Below are positions 13,561 through 24,981 of a stretch of DNA of 38,896 bases, one piece after another. The stretch is from Trachelipus rathkii (Eukaryota; Arthropoda; Malacostraca; Isopoda; Trachelipodidae). The stretch spans positions 1 to 38,896 of the forward strand of contig JABUQX010014763.1 in the NCBI GenBank assembly GCA_015478945.1, given 5' to 3'. The notes beneath the pieces were generated by a model. The model was not told the DNA's origin and made no database searches. It saw only the letters and a program-made list of their open reading frames with translations. Every line of letters starts with the position of its first letter. Position 1 is the stretch's first letter. A program made the position numbers and the translations under genes.

Positions 13561-13768
13561 ATTAATATATATATATGTATATATATATATTAATAAATAT
13601 AATATATAATACTATATAATTATATGATATATATATATATAAATAATATATTATATATATATAATATATATATATAAAACATTTAAAATAATATTATAAC
13701 TTTATTATATCATATAATAGTTCTTATAATAAATAAAATAATATATATATAATATAGTATATATATAT

Positions 13769-13800
<32 letters not shown>

Positions 13801-13915
13801 GAATTATTTATAATAGTATATAATATTAATATATATATACTAATTATATAATTATATATATTAAATAATAAAATATATATATAATATTATATATATATTA
13901 TATTATTATTATATA
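13561..13915. repeat. imperfect (AT)n tract
   Basis: Broken TATATA runs that pass directly into the ACAT array. Confidence 0.88.
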
Positions 13916-14405
13916 TACTAACACTACATACATACATACATACATGACATACATATACATAACATATATATCAAAATCAATTAACAATACATAACATAAT
14001 ACATACCATACTACCATTGAGCACAAAAAAGGCATGGCCATACTATACATACATAAATTACAATAATGCAATTCATCCATCAGACATAGTGGATAGAGGT
14101 AGGTATATTGACATAACTATACATACTACATACAATACATACTAATACTATATATACATACATACATACATATCAATAACAACAACATATATACAATCAA
14201 TTACTAATTACATGACATCAACATAACATTAACATATCACATACATATCATACATACATAAACATACATACATGATATTCAATATCATACAATACATACT
14301 ATAACATACATACCTATCATAACATATACATATACTATATCATACATACATATATACAATCAATTACATATATCATATATAAATACATACATACATACAT
14401 ACATA
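13916..14405. repeat. imperfect (ACAT)n tetranucleotide array
   Basis: ACAT/CATA units with interruptions over about 490 bases, becoming regular just before 14405. It abuts the 5' end of the first LINE fragment. Frames inside it on the minus strand are repeat artefacts. Confidence 0.85.
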
Positions 14406-16190
14406 CACGAGTTGGTGATGAAAAGTGGTGTGAGCGAAATGCTTCTGCCTGCTGGAGTGGAGAGGAATGAGGTGGCTAAAGAACGAGTTGCGGATAACTG
14501 TGAATATTTGTATCACAGAGTTATGGTGGATTTTGTTTATGTGAGTACTAGAATACTAATTTGTAAATTTAAGCTTGAGAAGGTTAAGGTATGTGTGGTG
14601 GTAGCATATAGTCCTTCCGAGGATAATGATGAGGAGTGGGAGATTTTATTGAACGATCTGAATGTCCTTTTGGATGGGGTGAGTGGGAGCATCAGAATAA
14701 TTGTGTTCGGAACTTGAGTGGTTGGATAGGTGATCGAAAAAGGGATGTTATAGCAGGTGCTTTTGGGATTGCGGGAGAAAAAAAATGAAAAAGGATGGAA
14801 GGTGGTTGATTTCTGTGTGAAGAGAGATACTTGTGCACATTTCTGAAATAAGAGTATTCATAAGTATCCGAGAGTTTGTGTAGGTAGAGATGATATTGAA
14901 GAGTGAAGTATCATTGATTTTGTGTTGGTGAGGATGAAGATGTTGAAGTATGTAATGGATTTAATTTAGGGATTTGGGGATGGGAATATCAAAGCGTTGT
15001 TTAATCTAGAATTAAATGGAAAGAAACAAAAAGGAGGAAAGAGAGGAGAGTTAGGAATGAGATTTAAATAAACATGGTTTAGGGAAATTATGTGAGAGCA
15101 CTTGCAAATATGTCAGCTGAATTTGAACAAAATGAAATTTTTCAAATCTGGACGCAAATGTAGTAAAGGTTTGTTAATAGTGCAAGAGAAGATGTTGTTG
15201 TGCAAAAGTACGAAGCAAAATGTCAATAGTGAATGGTGGAATGAGAAGATGGAAGTGATAAAAAGTAAAAAAGAAAAAGTGTTTGTTTGAGTGTATTTAA
15301 AGTCAATGATAAAATTACGAAAGAAAGTGTAATGTATGGAAGTAAATAGGGAGGGAAAGAAGAAGGCTTAATGTTGCATACATTGGAGAAAAAACGAGGT
15401 AAATGAATAGTTTGGAAGGAGGATGAGTGGGGACAAGGGAAAGGAAAATTGTTTTGGAAGGAAGTACGGAAGGTTAAGAAAGACAGTGAGGGGAATCTTC
15501 ATAGAATCATGAATAGAGATTGTGCTTTCGTGACTGATGAGATAGAGAGACGTGAGAGGAGGTTGGAAGGAACATTTAGAAAATCTGCAGATTGGCAGTG
15601 TTGAAGAGGTGGCAGTGAATATGTGTGGATTTGATGGTGTAAGAAGAAATTTGCATTCTGAAGATGAGGTAATTAGCAGGGAGGAGGTAATAGGTAGAAT
15701 GAGAAGGTTGAAGAATGGCAAATCAGCAGGTATGGATGGAATTGCTGGTGAAATGACCAGGAATGGAGGTGAGATTTCGAATGACCGGATATGGAAGTTT
15801 ATAATAAAGCGTTTATGGACTATATAGTTCCGGAGGACTGGAGAAGACCTGTTATAGTATATTGGCATAATATTAAAGGTGATATGGGAAACGATAGAAA
15901 CTACAGAGGAATTGGCTTATTGAGTGTTGTAGGGAGGGTATATGCTAGTATTTGGGTTAAAAGAGTGCGTCGAACGACTTAGTGGTTGATTACTGTAGAG
16001 TAAGGTGCATTTAGAAGTGGTAGAGGATGTGTAAATCATATTTTTACATTGAATCAAACGAGTGGGAAAATAAGAGAAGAAGAGGAAATGTTATTAAGAT
16101 TTAACGGACTTGCAACAGGAGTATGACAGGATTAATAGGGAATTTATGTGGCAGTTGATAATGATATATGGTGTTAGTCACGCAGGGCTG
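14406..16190 (+). pseudogene. LINE (non-LTR retrotransposon) fragment 1: endonuclease and partial RT
   Basis: Encoded protein fragments match an APE-type LINE. At 14412-14714 the frame reads the middle of the endonuclease (KVCVVVAYSPSE, then WEILLNDLN). After a frame loss near 14712 it continues NGWIGDRKR and then GIAGEK, as fragment 3 does. Reverse transcriptase begins at about 15552 (WKEHLENLQIG), includes LKNGKSAGMDGIAGEM at 15708-15755, shifts frame near 15800, and reads RNYRGIGLLSVVGRVYA at 15895-15945. The FRSGRG motif at 16011 follows a TAG. Similarity fades by about 16190, before the YADD catalytic box. The element would copy its RNA by target-primed reverse transcription. This copy is 5'- and 3'-truncated with stops and shifts, so it is inactive. 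The clade was not fixed. Confidence 0.8.
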
Positions 16191-16334
16191 CATTAATCAT
16201 TAAGCAAAATAAGGACATGGTTATTGCATCAAGAGAGGACGGGCACCGCAGAAAATTGATTTAATTAAAATTTTGGCACCTTCCTAGGTTTTTTGGTTTG
16301 AAAATTATAACATGGTTTGAATAGGGATTTAGCA

Positions 16335-16381
<47 letters not shown>

Positions 16382-16560
16382 TGAAATGACGATTTACCAC
16401 AAAATAAAATGATCATTGCATAATGAATGACAAAATTTACAGAGGATGTTGGTTTGAGAATATTTGGGTATGAATAAAGGAGCGAAATTCCTCAAAACAC
16501 TTGATATTTTATTTGTTGATGCAAATGAGAATCGATAAAATATCCCGTTAGGATGATTAT
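16191..16560. other. LINE flank with 44-base poly(T) run
   Basis: A pure T run occupies 16337-16380. It could be the poly(A) tail of a retroposed sequence in minus orientation lying at 16381-16560, but that body was not recognised as a known SINE. The rest shows no gene. Confidence 0.5.
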
Positions 16561-16970
16561 AATATACTTTTATATAACTATAAATATAAATATACTAGAA
16601 TATATAAATATTTAATAATATATAATAGTAATAGTATATTATTATACACACAGTATATATATATATATATACTATTACTATACTATATATATATACTATA
16701 TACAATAATATTACTATATATATTAATATTAATAATACCTCAATAATTAATATAATATATTATATATATATATATATATATATAATACATAAATATTAAT
16801 AAATCATATATAATTATATATAATATATATATAATAAATATATTAATATATATTATTATTATATATATATATATACTATTTTATTATCATTATATATATA
16901 TTATCAGTATAAAACTATATATATATAATACTATATAATATATATACTATAACTACTATAAATATATGCG
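16561..16970. repeat. imperfect (AT)n tract
   Basis: Broken AT runs between LINE fragments 1 and 2. Confidence 0.88.
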
Positions 16971-18915
16971 AGAAGAATGGGTCAACCTAGGTGAGAAAGT
17001 TTGCAAAGCAAATGAGTATATATGAGTATATAGATGAATACTGTTCTAAAGGAAAATAAATATGAGACATCAATGATCAAGCAATGTATGTGTATCTTTA
17101 TTTTTGTTGGTATTTGGGCGAATTGATGGATTTGTATATAATAGTTGCAAAAAGCGTTGATGGAGGTTAGTCCGAGGGATTGGAAGGCAGTAATAGAACC
17201 CCTAAATCAAGGTTAAGAGTACTAAGATGGTAACTTGAGGAATTATAGAAGACATTACGTTATAAGTGTTGTAGGGAAGACTATATGCTGGGTAATTTGG
17301 TAGAAAGAGTTGCAATTGAAATGACCGAGGAAACTGATTGGAATATGAGAACAAGGTTTTGAGAAGTTGTAGAGGATGTGTGGTCAAATTCTTCACATTA
17401 AACCATAACGTGATTCAAGAGAAAATCGAGAAAGAAGAAAGAATAGATGTATTTAGGTTTATAGATATCGCACAGGCGTTACCTTTCCTATCCACACATC
17501 TAGCATAACTCCCTAGCTGATATGAGATTATTAGGAAAGCCCTATGGCAGGTATTAGGCATATATGATGTTAAGAACCTTTTAGTAATCTTCATGATAAT
17601 GAAAAATAATACTCCTCACTAGTGCAACTATGCAAAGAACACCACGGTTGAAAAGGTAATTGTTTATGAATCACTTCCAACTAGTGCCGAGATGAGTCAT
17701 AAGAACGTGCTCATGTTTCGTTTTTAATTCCAATATCTGTACAGCGACTGGGGTTATGAAAGAATCTAGCGATGTTGCCACCCGTTGGGCAGGACAAAAA
17801 GGACTTACTGTGAATATACTCAGATAACTGGTAAGCGACGAAGTGAGGATGCCCTACCTTATTGTATAGCAATGGTTGGTTTTGTGGGAGATCTGAAAAG
17901 AGTTTGAGAGAGGAATTGCTAGAGGGATTAAGCAGGATATGTAAAAAAAGGGGTTTGTGAAGGGAAACGTAGATAAGAGTGAGTTATGGTTGGATTGAGG
18001 ACAAGTTTCTCTGTCTGGTATTTGTGAAGATGAGTGAGCCATTTACCTCGAAAACAAGTTGTCTGAGTCCTAAAAAACTAGTTAGGAGATATGTTGGATG
18101 AAAATGGATCACGGACGATGAGAGCGTATTAGCAAGTATGTGGACACTCACGTTAGGAACTGGCCCCTGGGGCAATTAAATACCCTTGGAGACGTGTAAG
18201 GCAGCTAAAGTCTGAGTGCGCTCAGGATCTTACAATTATTATGAATTCTCGATTTACCCTTGTCTAACTGTAGAGTAAGTTGAACACCTATAGATCTGGA
18301 ATAAGAAGAGAGCCGAATCAAGAAGGTATCATTAGACACCACATAGAGTACTAGTACTAATGTGTTTCACGACAGACCAAACCACATATGTCTCAACAAT
18401 GGATCAAACTCATATGGGCACTATCCCGCAGTTGTTAGCGTGTGAGAAGAAATGATCAACATGGGAACCGATCGCCATCTAATGGATATGATGCTTCTGA
18501 TTGTGAAGAACAGGAAGTCAAAAGTAAGAGCAATAACTAGAAAAGACATTTGTTTGGTCATGTGAGAGGAAAGAACAGGTCGAATGGTAGTCCGTCTCGG
18601 CTAACGCGGAATGCATTTAGTGGTGAGCATGGTGGTAATCGGAAATCGACGACTGTGGGAGACTGAACGGCAGAACCACGCTTGGATCGATCAGTAAAGA
18701 AATGCAAGCAGAGAGGGAGATAATGAGTTTGGGCAGGCGAGACGAAGAAAGTGGTGCAAAGAACGGATACAATGGCCGCTGGGGTTGTAAAGGTGGCAAC
18801 TGCAGGATATGGTATGGCCCACCTATGGGACAAGAGACAAAACACAAACTAGCATTGAACGAGATAGATCATCACAGAATGAAGGGTCCCGTCGCATTCA
18901 CCGATCAATAGGCCC
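16971..18915 (+). pseudogene. LINE fragment 2: RT and C-terminal region, heavily broken
   Basis: The same LINE family as fragments 1 and 3, entering within RT. Coding similarity starts at about 17145 (KALMEVSPRDWKAVIEP, with an indel) and continues through the NYRG...SVVG stretch at 17235-17275 and the RSCRGCV equivalent near 17365. The YADD catalytic box is damaged at about 17860-17880. Similarity then runs through the thumb and the conserved C-terminal segment (GHV-like motif at 18559, Arg-rich end near 18690). Frame changes occur every 50-150 bases, more than in fragments 1 and 3. No intact product is possible. The end near 18915 is approximate. Confidence 0.65.
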
Positions 18916-19260
18916 TAGGGTGAGTTCACGACATACAGAATTTTTCCTGACTTGCGGACGAGTTCTCACTTAAACCATATGGCATCCAATATAGAAAATA
19001 TTGTGATATAATGATATATTTAAATATGTACTATTATGTAATGGTGGCATAGTAACGGGAGTTTGTGTTAGTGTTGATAAGAAGTAGTATAATGAACAGA
19101 GTGATTAAATGCATTGGCTTCTTTCGTTTCGACTCTGCGGCATATTCACTTACTGACGTGTTCTGTTCCAGTGAGCACAGTGACGCATCCTTCACCTCAG
19201 TCGGGCGAACAGATAAGGTAGCTCTGATGAGAGTCATAAAATATACTCGAGACGACAGTC
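18916..19260. other. unassigned sequence between LINE fragment 2 and an AT tract
   Basis: Frames overlap on both strands (19034-19237 minus, 19065-19316 plus) without a recognisable family. A TTCTGTTCCAG acceptor-like site at 19159-19169 on the plus strand is unsupported by any coding signal. Nothing is called. Confidence 0.25.
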
Positions 19261-19535
19261 ATATACTATATAGAATACTATATAGTAATAATATATACCT
19301 AGATATATATATATAGTATGTATTATATACTATTATATGATTACATATACATACACCATAATATATATATAATACTAGATTATTATTACAAGTATTATAT
19401 GCACTACTTACTCATAGTAGCTATATATACATTATCAACCCTATATAATAATCACTATAGCTACCTATATAGGCTAAACAATAAAATATATCTATAGTCG
19501 AAATACCTATAATCACGTATATAATATCTTGTGAA
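19261..19535. repeat. AT/TAC-rich simple sequence
   Basis: Irregular TATA, ATAC and TACT runs with little other content. Confidence 0.7.
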
Positions 19536-20190
19536 AAAGGTAAAAAAAAAAATTAGCTTCTTTACAACCATCTTACACCCAGTTTATTAACTCATTAGTA
19601 ACAAAACATCCAATACGTCATCCAGAGTTAAACTATTTTCGTTTACACTGAACTCTCGGGGAAAATGCTCATACTCAATTAATAATCAATTACAAAAAAT
19701 AAAATTCTAATAATAATTATTTTACTAAAACCATAAAAACATTAAAATTCTAAAACAATAATTTAGTTATAAAAACAGATTAAAAGAAAAAGAAATAATG
19801 GAATTTAGATACTTGAATCCCATCTCCAATATTAGCGTCATCATTCGCACAAATAAAGCTCCATGCCTTTATCTTCGACATTCAGCAATGTCACTAAGGA
19901 CTTATTTTAGAAAACATCTCAGCCGACGGGAAAACTATTTATAAAAAAAAAACGAAAGTCGAAATGAAAAAAAAAAAAAAAAAAAGATACTATCAAGAGA
20001 AAATTAATCTAAACATTTATTTTAACAACCACTTTTGGTAAGGACAACTTTAACAATAAAATAAAGTTTTTTGAGTCTATTTCATAGATGGAAAAATCAT
20101 TTATTATCAGTCCCATGTTCCACCAGGGGTAATACGTAATACCCGAATAATAAAGAACCGGCCCAACGTATAAGTAGATCTCACTTATAA
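19536..20190. other. A-rich intergenic or intronic sequence
   Basis: No gene seen. Contains A runs, the longest 19 bases at about 19967-19985. Confidence 0.3.
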
Positions 20191-20513
20191 TACAACCATA
20201 ATAATAATAACCAGTATATAATATATTCTAAACAATAATTTAATATTATACTATACGTACTAATCCATTATTATACTATCGTATAATATTATATATATAA
20301 TATATATATAATAGTTAATTATATATATATATAATTACATAATAATATATACCTATATAAGTATATATACTATTAGATACTAAAATATATATATATATAT
20401 AATACTAATATATATTATATATATATCTATATCATATATGTATATATATACTATATATATATATCAATATATATATATATATATATAATATATATATATA
20501 TACTGATATATAT
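20191..20513. repeat. imperfect (AT)n tract
   Basis: Broken AT runs directly 5' of the tRNA-derived SINE. Confidence 0.88.
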
Positions 20514-20829
20514 GGAACGCTCCTAGCTCAGCAGGAGAGCACTCGTTTAGCAAGCGAGAGGGCCCACGTTCGCGAGACTGGGAGGAGCGAGAGAATCTTG
20601 AGCCTCATTCTATTAACTCTGCTTCGTTCCACTTCAGACCTTAATGAGTACATTGGTAGCGTGCTTTCCTACCATTGGGAAAACTTCCCGGCATCTGCGA
20701 TAGGCCTGCCAGCCAGCGGATTTAGCCGTTAGGCCCGTGGAACCCAAGACCTTTCTCGATGAGGTCCCACTGACCAGGTTCGTGGTATTTCCTAGAAGGC
20801 AATTGACTTCTTGGGGGAGGACAAATTTT
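20514..20829 (+). mobile_element. tRNA-derived SINE
   Basis: The first 72 bases fold as a tRNA-like head (20518-20589). A GC-richer body of about 240 bases follows, ending GACTTCTTGGGGGAGGACAAA. The whole island is flanked on both sides by AT tracts. SINEs of this type are transcribed by RNA polymerase III from internal A and B boxes and mobilised by LINE enzymes. The A box TAGCTCAGCAGG is intact at 20524-20535, while the B box is damaged. No A-rich tail is visible because the AT tract follows directly. The body was not matched to a named family. Confidence 0.6.
20518..20589 (+). tRNA. tRNA-Ala(AGC)-like SINE head, probably pseudo
   Basis: The acceptor arms CGCTCC and GGAGCG pair perfectly. 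The D stem is GCTC/GAGC. The anticodon arm CTCGT-TTAGCAA-GCGAG gives anticodon AGC (Ala). The T arm (CCCA...TGGG around GTTCG) carries an extra base and a weak B box. The first base pair C-G is not the usual G-start for tRNA-Ala. The downstream body makes SINE origin more likely than a working tRNA. Confidence 0.5.
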
Positions 20830-21160
20830 TTATATATAAATTATATATTATATAATTAATTATATATATATCTATATATATATTATATTATAACTATCAT
20901 TATATATTATAATATAATATATATATATATATAATATACTATATATCATATATAATATATTATATATAGCAATAATGTGTATACTATTAGATATATACTA
21001 TATAATATAATATACCTATATTAATTATACTATAATACCTATATATATATATAAATATATATTATATATATATATATATACTATATACCTTATAATCTCC
21101 TACTAATAATATATATATAATATATATACATTAAATATATTATAAATATAAAGTTTTAGA

Positions 21161-21194
<34 letters not shown>

Positions 21195-21205
21195 AGTTTA
21201 TTTTT
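20830..21205. repeat. imperfect (AT)n tract
   Basis: Broken AT runs 3' of the SINE, becoming regular in the last 30 bases. Confidence 0.88.
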
Positions 21206-22000
21206 ATATATGTTTCTTAAAAATATCCTATCATTTTAAAATCAAATGTATGATTGCCAGAGTAAATGATTTCTTACTAAATATTTAAAATGAATAATTT
21301 AGGTCAACTGAAGTCATAAATGGAGTCGAGGATTAATTTTCGGATGAAGGATATATATAAAAATACCTACTGGAAAATTAGCCTCCGTAACTTGACACTT
21401 TTACATCAAAATGATACGAGAATAAACACAAACAAAAAGAAAGATCAGAACATTTCTAATCTTGACACAACAGGTACACCTGCAAGTCATGTAGACATAG
21501 AGTCCAAAAAGAAGCTATAAATTGGGACCCCACAAAATTTTCATATGAAATTAATTAAACTAGTAATGAAAAATTGTCATACTCAGCAATCCCAGTAAAA
21601 ATTAAACTAAAATGAAAAAGTAAATTAATTGAAACATATATGGGGCTATCACTTTCCTTCAGCTTATGTTATGAACCTTGACTTGGCATCAAAATTAGGT
21701 ATAAAATATATAGTCACAAAAGAGCAGATATTTCTACAATATTAGGTCAAAGCAAAATAACTACACATATCTTGAATAACTTGGAAATATAAAATTAGGA
21801 AAGGAGTAGAGTGGAAACTATCAGTGCCATCTAATTCAAAAAATATTGACAATTTACAGAAGATTAGTCTCCACTCACAAAGATTTGAGTGAATGAGATT
21901 ATTTACAACATCTGTCAGTTAACTTTACTGATTCCATAATATGAATCGTAATAGGTTTGATTAAAGTGTGTTACTAAAACCTCCTTTTACAGTTAAATAT
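21206..22000 (+). pseudogene. possible retroelement protease (retropepsin-like) remnant
   Basis: A 66-codon frame at 21320-21520 (Lys/Asn-rich) is followed by broken frames. Read across frame changes, they resemble the start of an aspartic protease: an LIET stretch near 21629, then GAITFLQL, then NLDLASKLGIKY at about 21676-21711 and GQSKITTHILNNLEI at about 21744-21790. In retropepsins the active-site Asp-Thr-Gly is followed by a hydrophobic strand and an '-A-x-x-L-G-' helix, the order seen here. The active-site triad itself is not intact. The evidence is by eye only. An unrelated decayed gene is possible. Confidence 0.3.
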
Positions 22001-23084
22001 AGCCCAGGTTGGACTGTCCAAGGATTGCTCGAGAAGGAGTTCCAGCATTCATAAACTTCAGATTGATTGTGTTGGGTGACCTAAATGGTTGGATAGGTGA
22101 TCAAAAGAGGGAAGGTTTAACAGGTGACTTTGGGGTGTCGGGAGAAAATGAGAATGGTAAGAAGGTGATTGATTTCTGTGAGGAGAGAGATATGTGTGTG
22201 TAAGTAATACTTTATTTAAACACAAGAGTATTCACAAATATTCTGGAGTTTGTGTATGTAGAGATGGTATCGAAGTAAAAAGTATGATTGATTTTGTGTT
22301 GGTGAAGATGTTAAAGCATGTGTTGGAAGTTAAATCAGTGATGGGGTTATAAATGAGAACATCGGATCATTATTTTGTATTATATAAAATTAAGTTAGTG
22401 GGGGTTTGGATGGAGAGAAAGGTGGATAAGGAAGGAAGTGGGTAGAATTAGAAGTGAGAAGCTCTCCACTACATAAGGATAAGTATTTAAGAGCGCTTGC
22501 AAATAAATCAGTTGAATGTGAACAAGTTGAAACTGAGCAAATCTGAAAGCAAATGAATGAAGCAGTTGTTAGTAGTGCAAAAGAAGTGTGTGGATGTGCT
22601 AAAGTAGGAAGTAAGAATGTTAACTGTGAGTGGTGGAATGAAGAGGTGATGCAAGCAGTTAGAATGAAAAAAGAAGTGTGGTTGAATGTCCTAAAAGTCA
22701 ATGATGAGATAAAGAAAGATATTTGAAATTACATAAGGAGGAAAAGAGGAATGCTAAAAGTTGAATAGGTATGAGGAAAAAAGAGGTAAATGAGCAGTTT
22801 GGAAGGAGGATGAATGGAGATTTACTACAAGGGAATAGGAAGTTCTCCTGGAAAGAAGCGAGAAATGTCAAGAATGAAAATAAAAGGAATTTGCTTCAAT
22901 AATGTATAGGGATTGTGCTTTCGTAACTGATGAAAAGGATGTGAGAAGAGCGTGGAGGGAACACTTCGAAAATCTGCATAACATTGGCAGTAATGAAAAG
23001 GTGACAGTGAATGTGTGTGCGTTTGATGGTGCAAGAAGGGATAGGTATTTTGGGGATGAGATCATTAGTAAGGAGGAGGTAATA
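22001..23084 (+). pseudogene. LINE fragment 3, 5' part: endonuclease and linker
   Basis: The frame at 22056-22203 reads LIVLGDLNGWIGDQKREG, containing the GDLN metal-binding motif of APE-type LINE endonucleases. After a stop the frame continues SIHKYSGVCV and IDFVLVK, and SDHYFVL near 22363 is the conserved Ser-Asp-His end of the domain. The endonuclease nicks target DNA to prime reverse transcription. The linker at 22400-22900 has several stops. At 22902-23084 an open frame reads CAFVTDEKDVRRAWREHFEN to the RT start, where the insertion 23085-23760 splits it. The 5' end of the element is missing. Confidence 0.8.
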
Positions 23085-23699
23085 TGAGCCGACTGCGGTG
23101 GAGAATGGACGCATTGAAAAGAGATGGGAAAAAGAAAAGAGAAGATTTAGAAGAAAGGAATTAGAGAAGAGAGCCAAGCAACAGAAGAGCTTGCATCGAG
23201 GGATCAGAAGTTTGAGTGCTGGAGAAGGAGATGGTTCCTGATGAGAACATTTGTTTAGACTGTGGATAAACGTTTTCGAAAATAATTACCAAATACAAAA
23301 AATTTTAATAAAATTTAAAAAAATTAAAAAACTATTGTAAGCAAAAGGAGGAGCACCAAAATTTTAAACTTGATTCTTTTTTGATCAGCATAAAAAAACA
23401 GTTAAATAAAAATAAATTTAAACAAACATAATTATTAAAGTTAGTTATTTAATAATAAGAAGATAAGAAGAATGGACATCGGCGGAGTCGGCTCGAATAA
23501 AGCAAAGAAGGAAGGAATCAAAGCCCAAAATGGCGTCCGTAGCTTCAGCTGTTAGACACCGCCCAACTAAGCGAAAGACCCAGGTTCGTCACTGGCTCGG
23601 TCCGTCTGAGTGTGTGTTCTTTTTGACCCTTTGCTCAGACTTAAAAATTGAGCACCACCCCCCTCTAATAGGGCTTTGCCCGTGAAGTGTGGTGTCAAC

Positions 23700-23742
<43 letters not shown>

Positions 23743-23760
23743 CAAAAAAAAAAAAAAAAA
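23085..23760 (+). mobile_element. poly(A)-tailed retroposon with SINE-like 3' half, inserted in LINE fragment 3
   Basis: The insertion ends with A35, TTTGC, A17 (23704-23760). TAAGGAG at 23069-23075 is repeated at 23761-23767, a 7-base target-site duplication that may extend imperfectly to 23084 and 23772. The 3' half (about 23470-23703) has tRNA-promoter-like character, including a B-box-like CCAGGTTCG at 23580-23588. The 5' half is A-rich with broken Lys/Glu-rich frames and no recognised protein. A direct repeat plus a poly(A) tail shows insertion by LINE-type machinery. Confidence 0.65.
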
Positions 23761-24960
23761 TAAGGAGTGATAAACCTGAAGAATGGTAAATCTGTAGGTA
23801 TAGATGAAATTACTGGTGAACTGATCAAGAAAGGAGGCGAGATGGTGAACGAGTGGATATGGAAGTTGTGTAACAAAGCCTTTATGGAGGGTATAGTGCC
23901 AAGAAATTGGAGGGGAGCAGTAATAGTACCCTTCTATAAGGGTAAGGGGGATAAAGGTAATTGTAGGAATTATAGGGGAATTAGTTTATTGAGTGCTGTA
24001 GGGAGGATATATGCTGGTATTTTTTTGGAAAGAGTGCGTCGAGTGACTGAAATGCTGATTGGTGAAGAACAAGGAGCATTTAGAAGTGGTAGATGATGTG
24101 TGTTAGAATGATGGAAAATGGAAGCGCGTGGAGGGTACCTTACCTATTATATGCGGATGATTTGGTTTTGTTTGGTGAATCTGAAGAGAGCTTGAAAGAA
24201 TTGATAGAGCGATCTGGCAGAGTGTTCAAAAGGAGGGGTTTGAAAGTAAACGTAGATAAGAGTAAGGTTGTGGTTGTGAGAGAGGAGTGAGGACAGACCT
24301 CGGTATGAAGTTGTGTTGGATGGTGAGCAACTGGATCAAGTGTCTGAATTTAAATATTTAGCATATATGTTGAATGAAAAGGGAACGGATGATGCAGAGT
24401 GTAGTAGTGTAGTAGGAAAGTTGTGAATGGTAGGAAGGTGGCTGGAGCAATAAAATTGATGCTCAAAAGGAAGAAACTAAGTCAATTGAATGGCTCTAGG
24501 TCTTGCACGAAGGATTGTCCTTACCGAGTGTTAAAATGATATAGTAGTGAAAATCCTCGGTCTGAATAACGAGGTTACAAATACGATCTTAAAGCACAAC
24601 TGTGTAAATCACGAAAATGGAACAATGCAATTCTAACCATGGAGCGTGTAATCGCCAGTAACTGTGAGAAAGAATTGACCCAACTCGATGATTCGAAACG
24701 CCATTAGGAAGTTGATAATGGTGTGGATAAATGGAATTAAATGAAATACGTTGAGATGTTTGGCCTATTGTGGAAGAATGCCCGATATAAGATACGGTTG
24801 GTAAGCGGCCAAGCCATGTAGTTAGAGGGTGAATGGGACGACACGACTGAGAAGATCGAAGGAACAAGTGAGATTGAGTTGGTAAAGGAATTCCTGAAGA
24901 AGAGGAATGTGCAGTTTTAGCAGAGCAAGAAGAAAGGTGGCCAATAGCAGTTGAAATGGC
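23761..24960 (+). pseudogene. LINE fragment 3, 3' part: RT with internal deletion
   Basis: The frame at 23767-24096 reads LKNGKSVGIDEITGELIKK, then NWRGAVIVPFYKGKGDKGNC, NYRGISLLSAVGRIYAG and EEQGAFRSGR (RT fingers). It should continue into the palm with the first catalytic Asp. Instead, at about 24096 it jumps to a segment just before the YADD box, YLLYADDLVLFGES, at 24147-24188 in a new frame. Thumb-like sequence (GLKVNVDKSKVVVV) follows, and C-terminal LINE sequence runs to about 24960 with frequent frame loss. The missing palm and stop codons make it inactive. Confidence 0.8.
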
Positions 24961-24981
24961 TAATATATATATATATATTAC

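Noticed and set aside
13916..14405. CRISPR-like or satellite array
   Set aside because: Units are 4 bases with no spacers. It is a simple microsatellite in eukaryotic DNA.
15368..15868. 166-codon minus-strand frame, among the longest in the left half
   Set aside because: It lies antisense to the conserved LINE RT start. Its composition (Ser/Leu/Pro/Phe) is a complement effect.
18702..18911. 69-codon plus-strand frame with Cys and Gly
   Set aside because: Best read as the frame-shifted C-terminal end of LINE fragment 2.
20518..20589. A functional tRNA-Ala gene
   Set aside because: Damaged T arm and B box, atypical first base pair, and a SINE-type body directly downstream.
23240..23285. ICLDCG-stop-TFSK, resembling half a C2H2 zinc finger
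   Set aside because: A stop interrupts it, no His pair follows, and no neighbouring finger exists.
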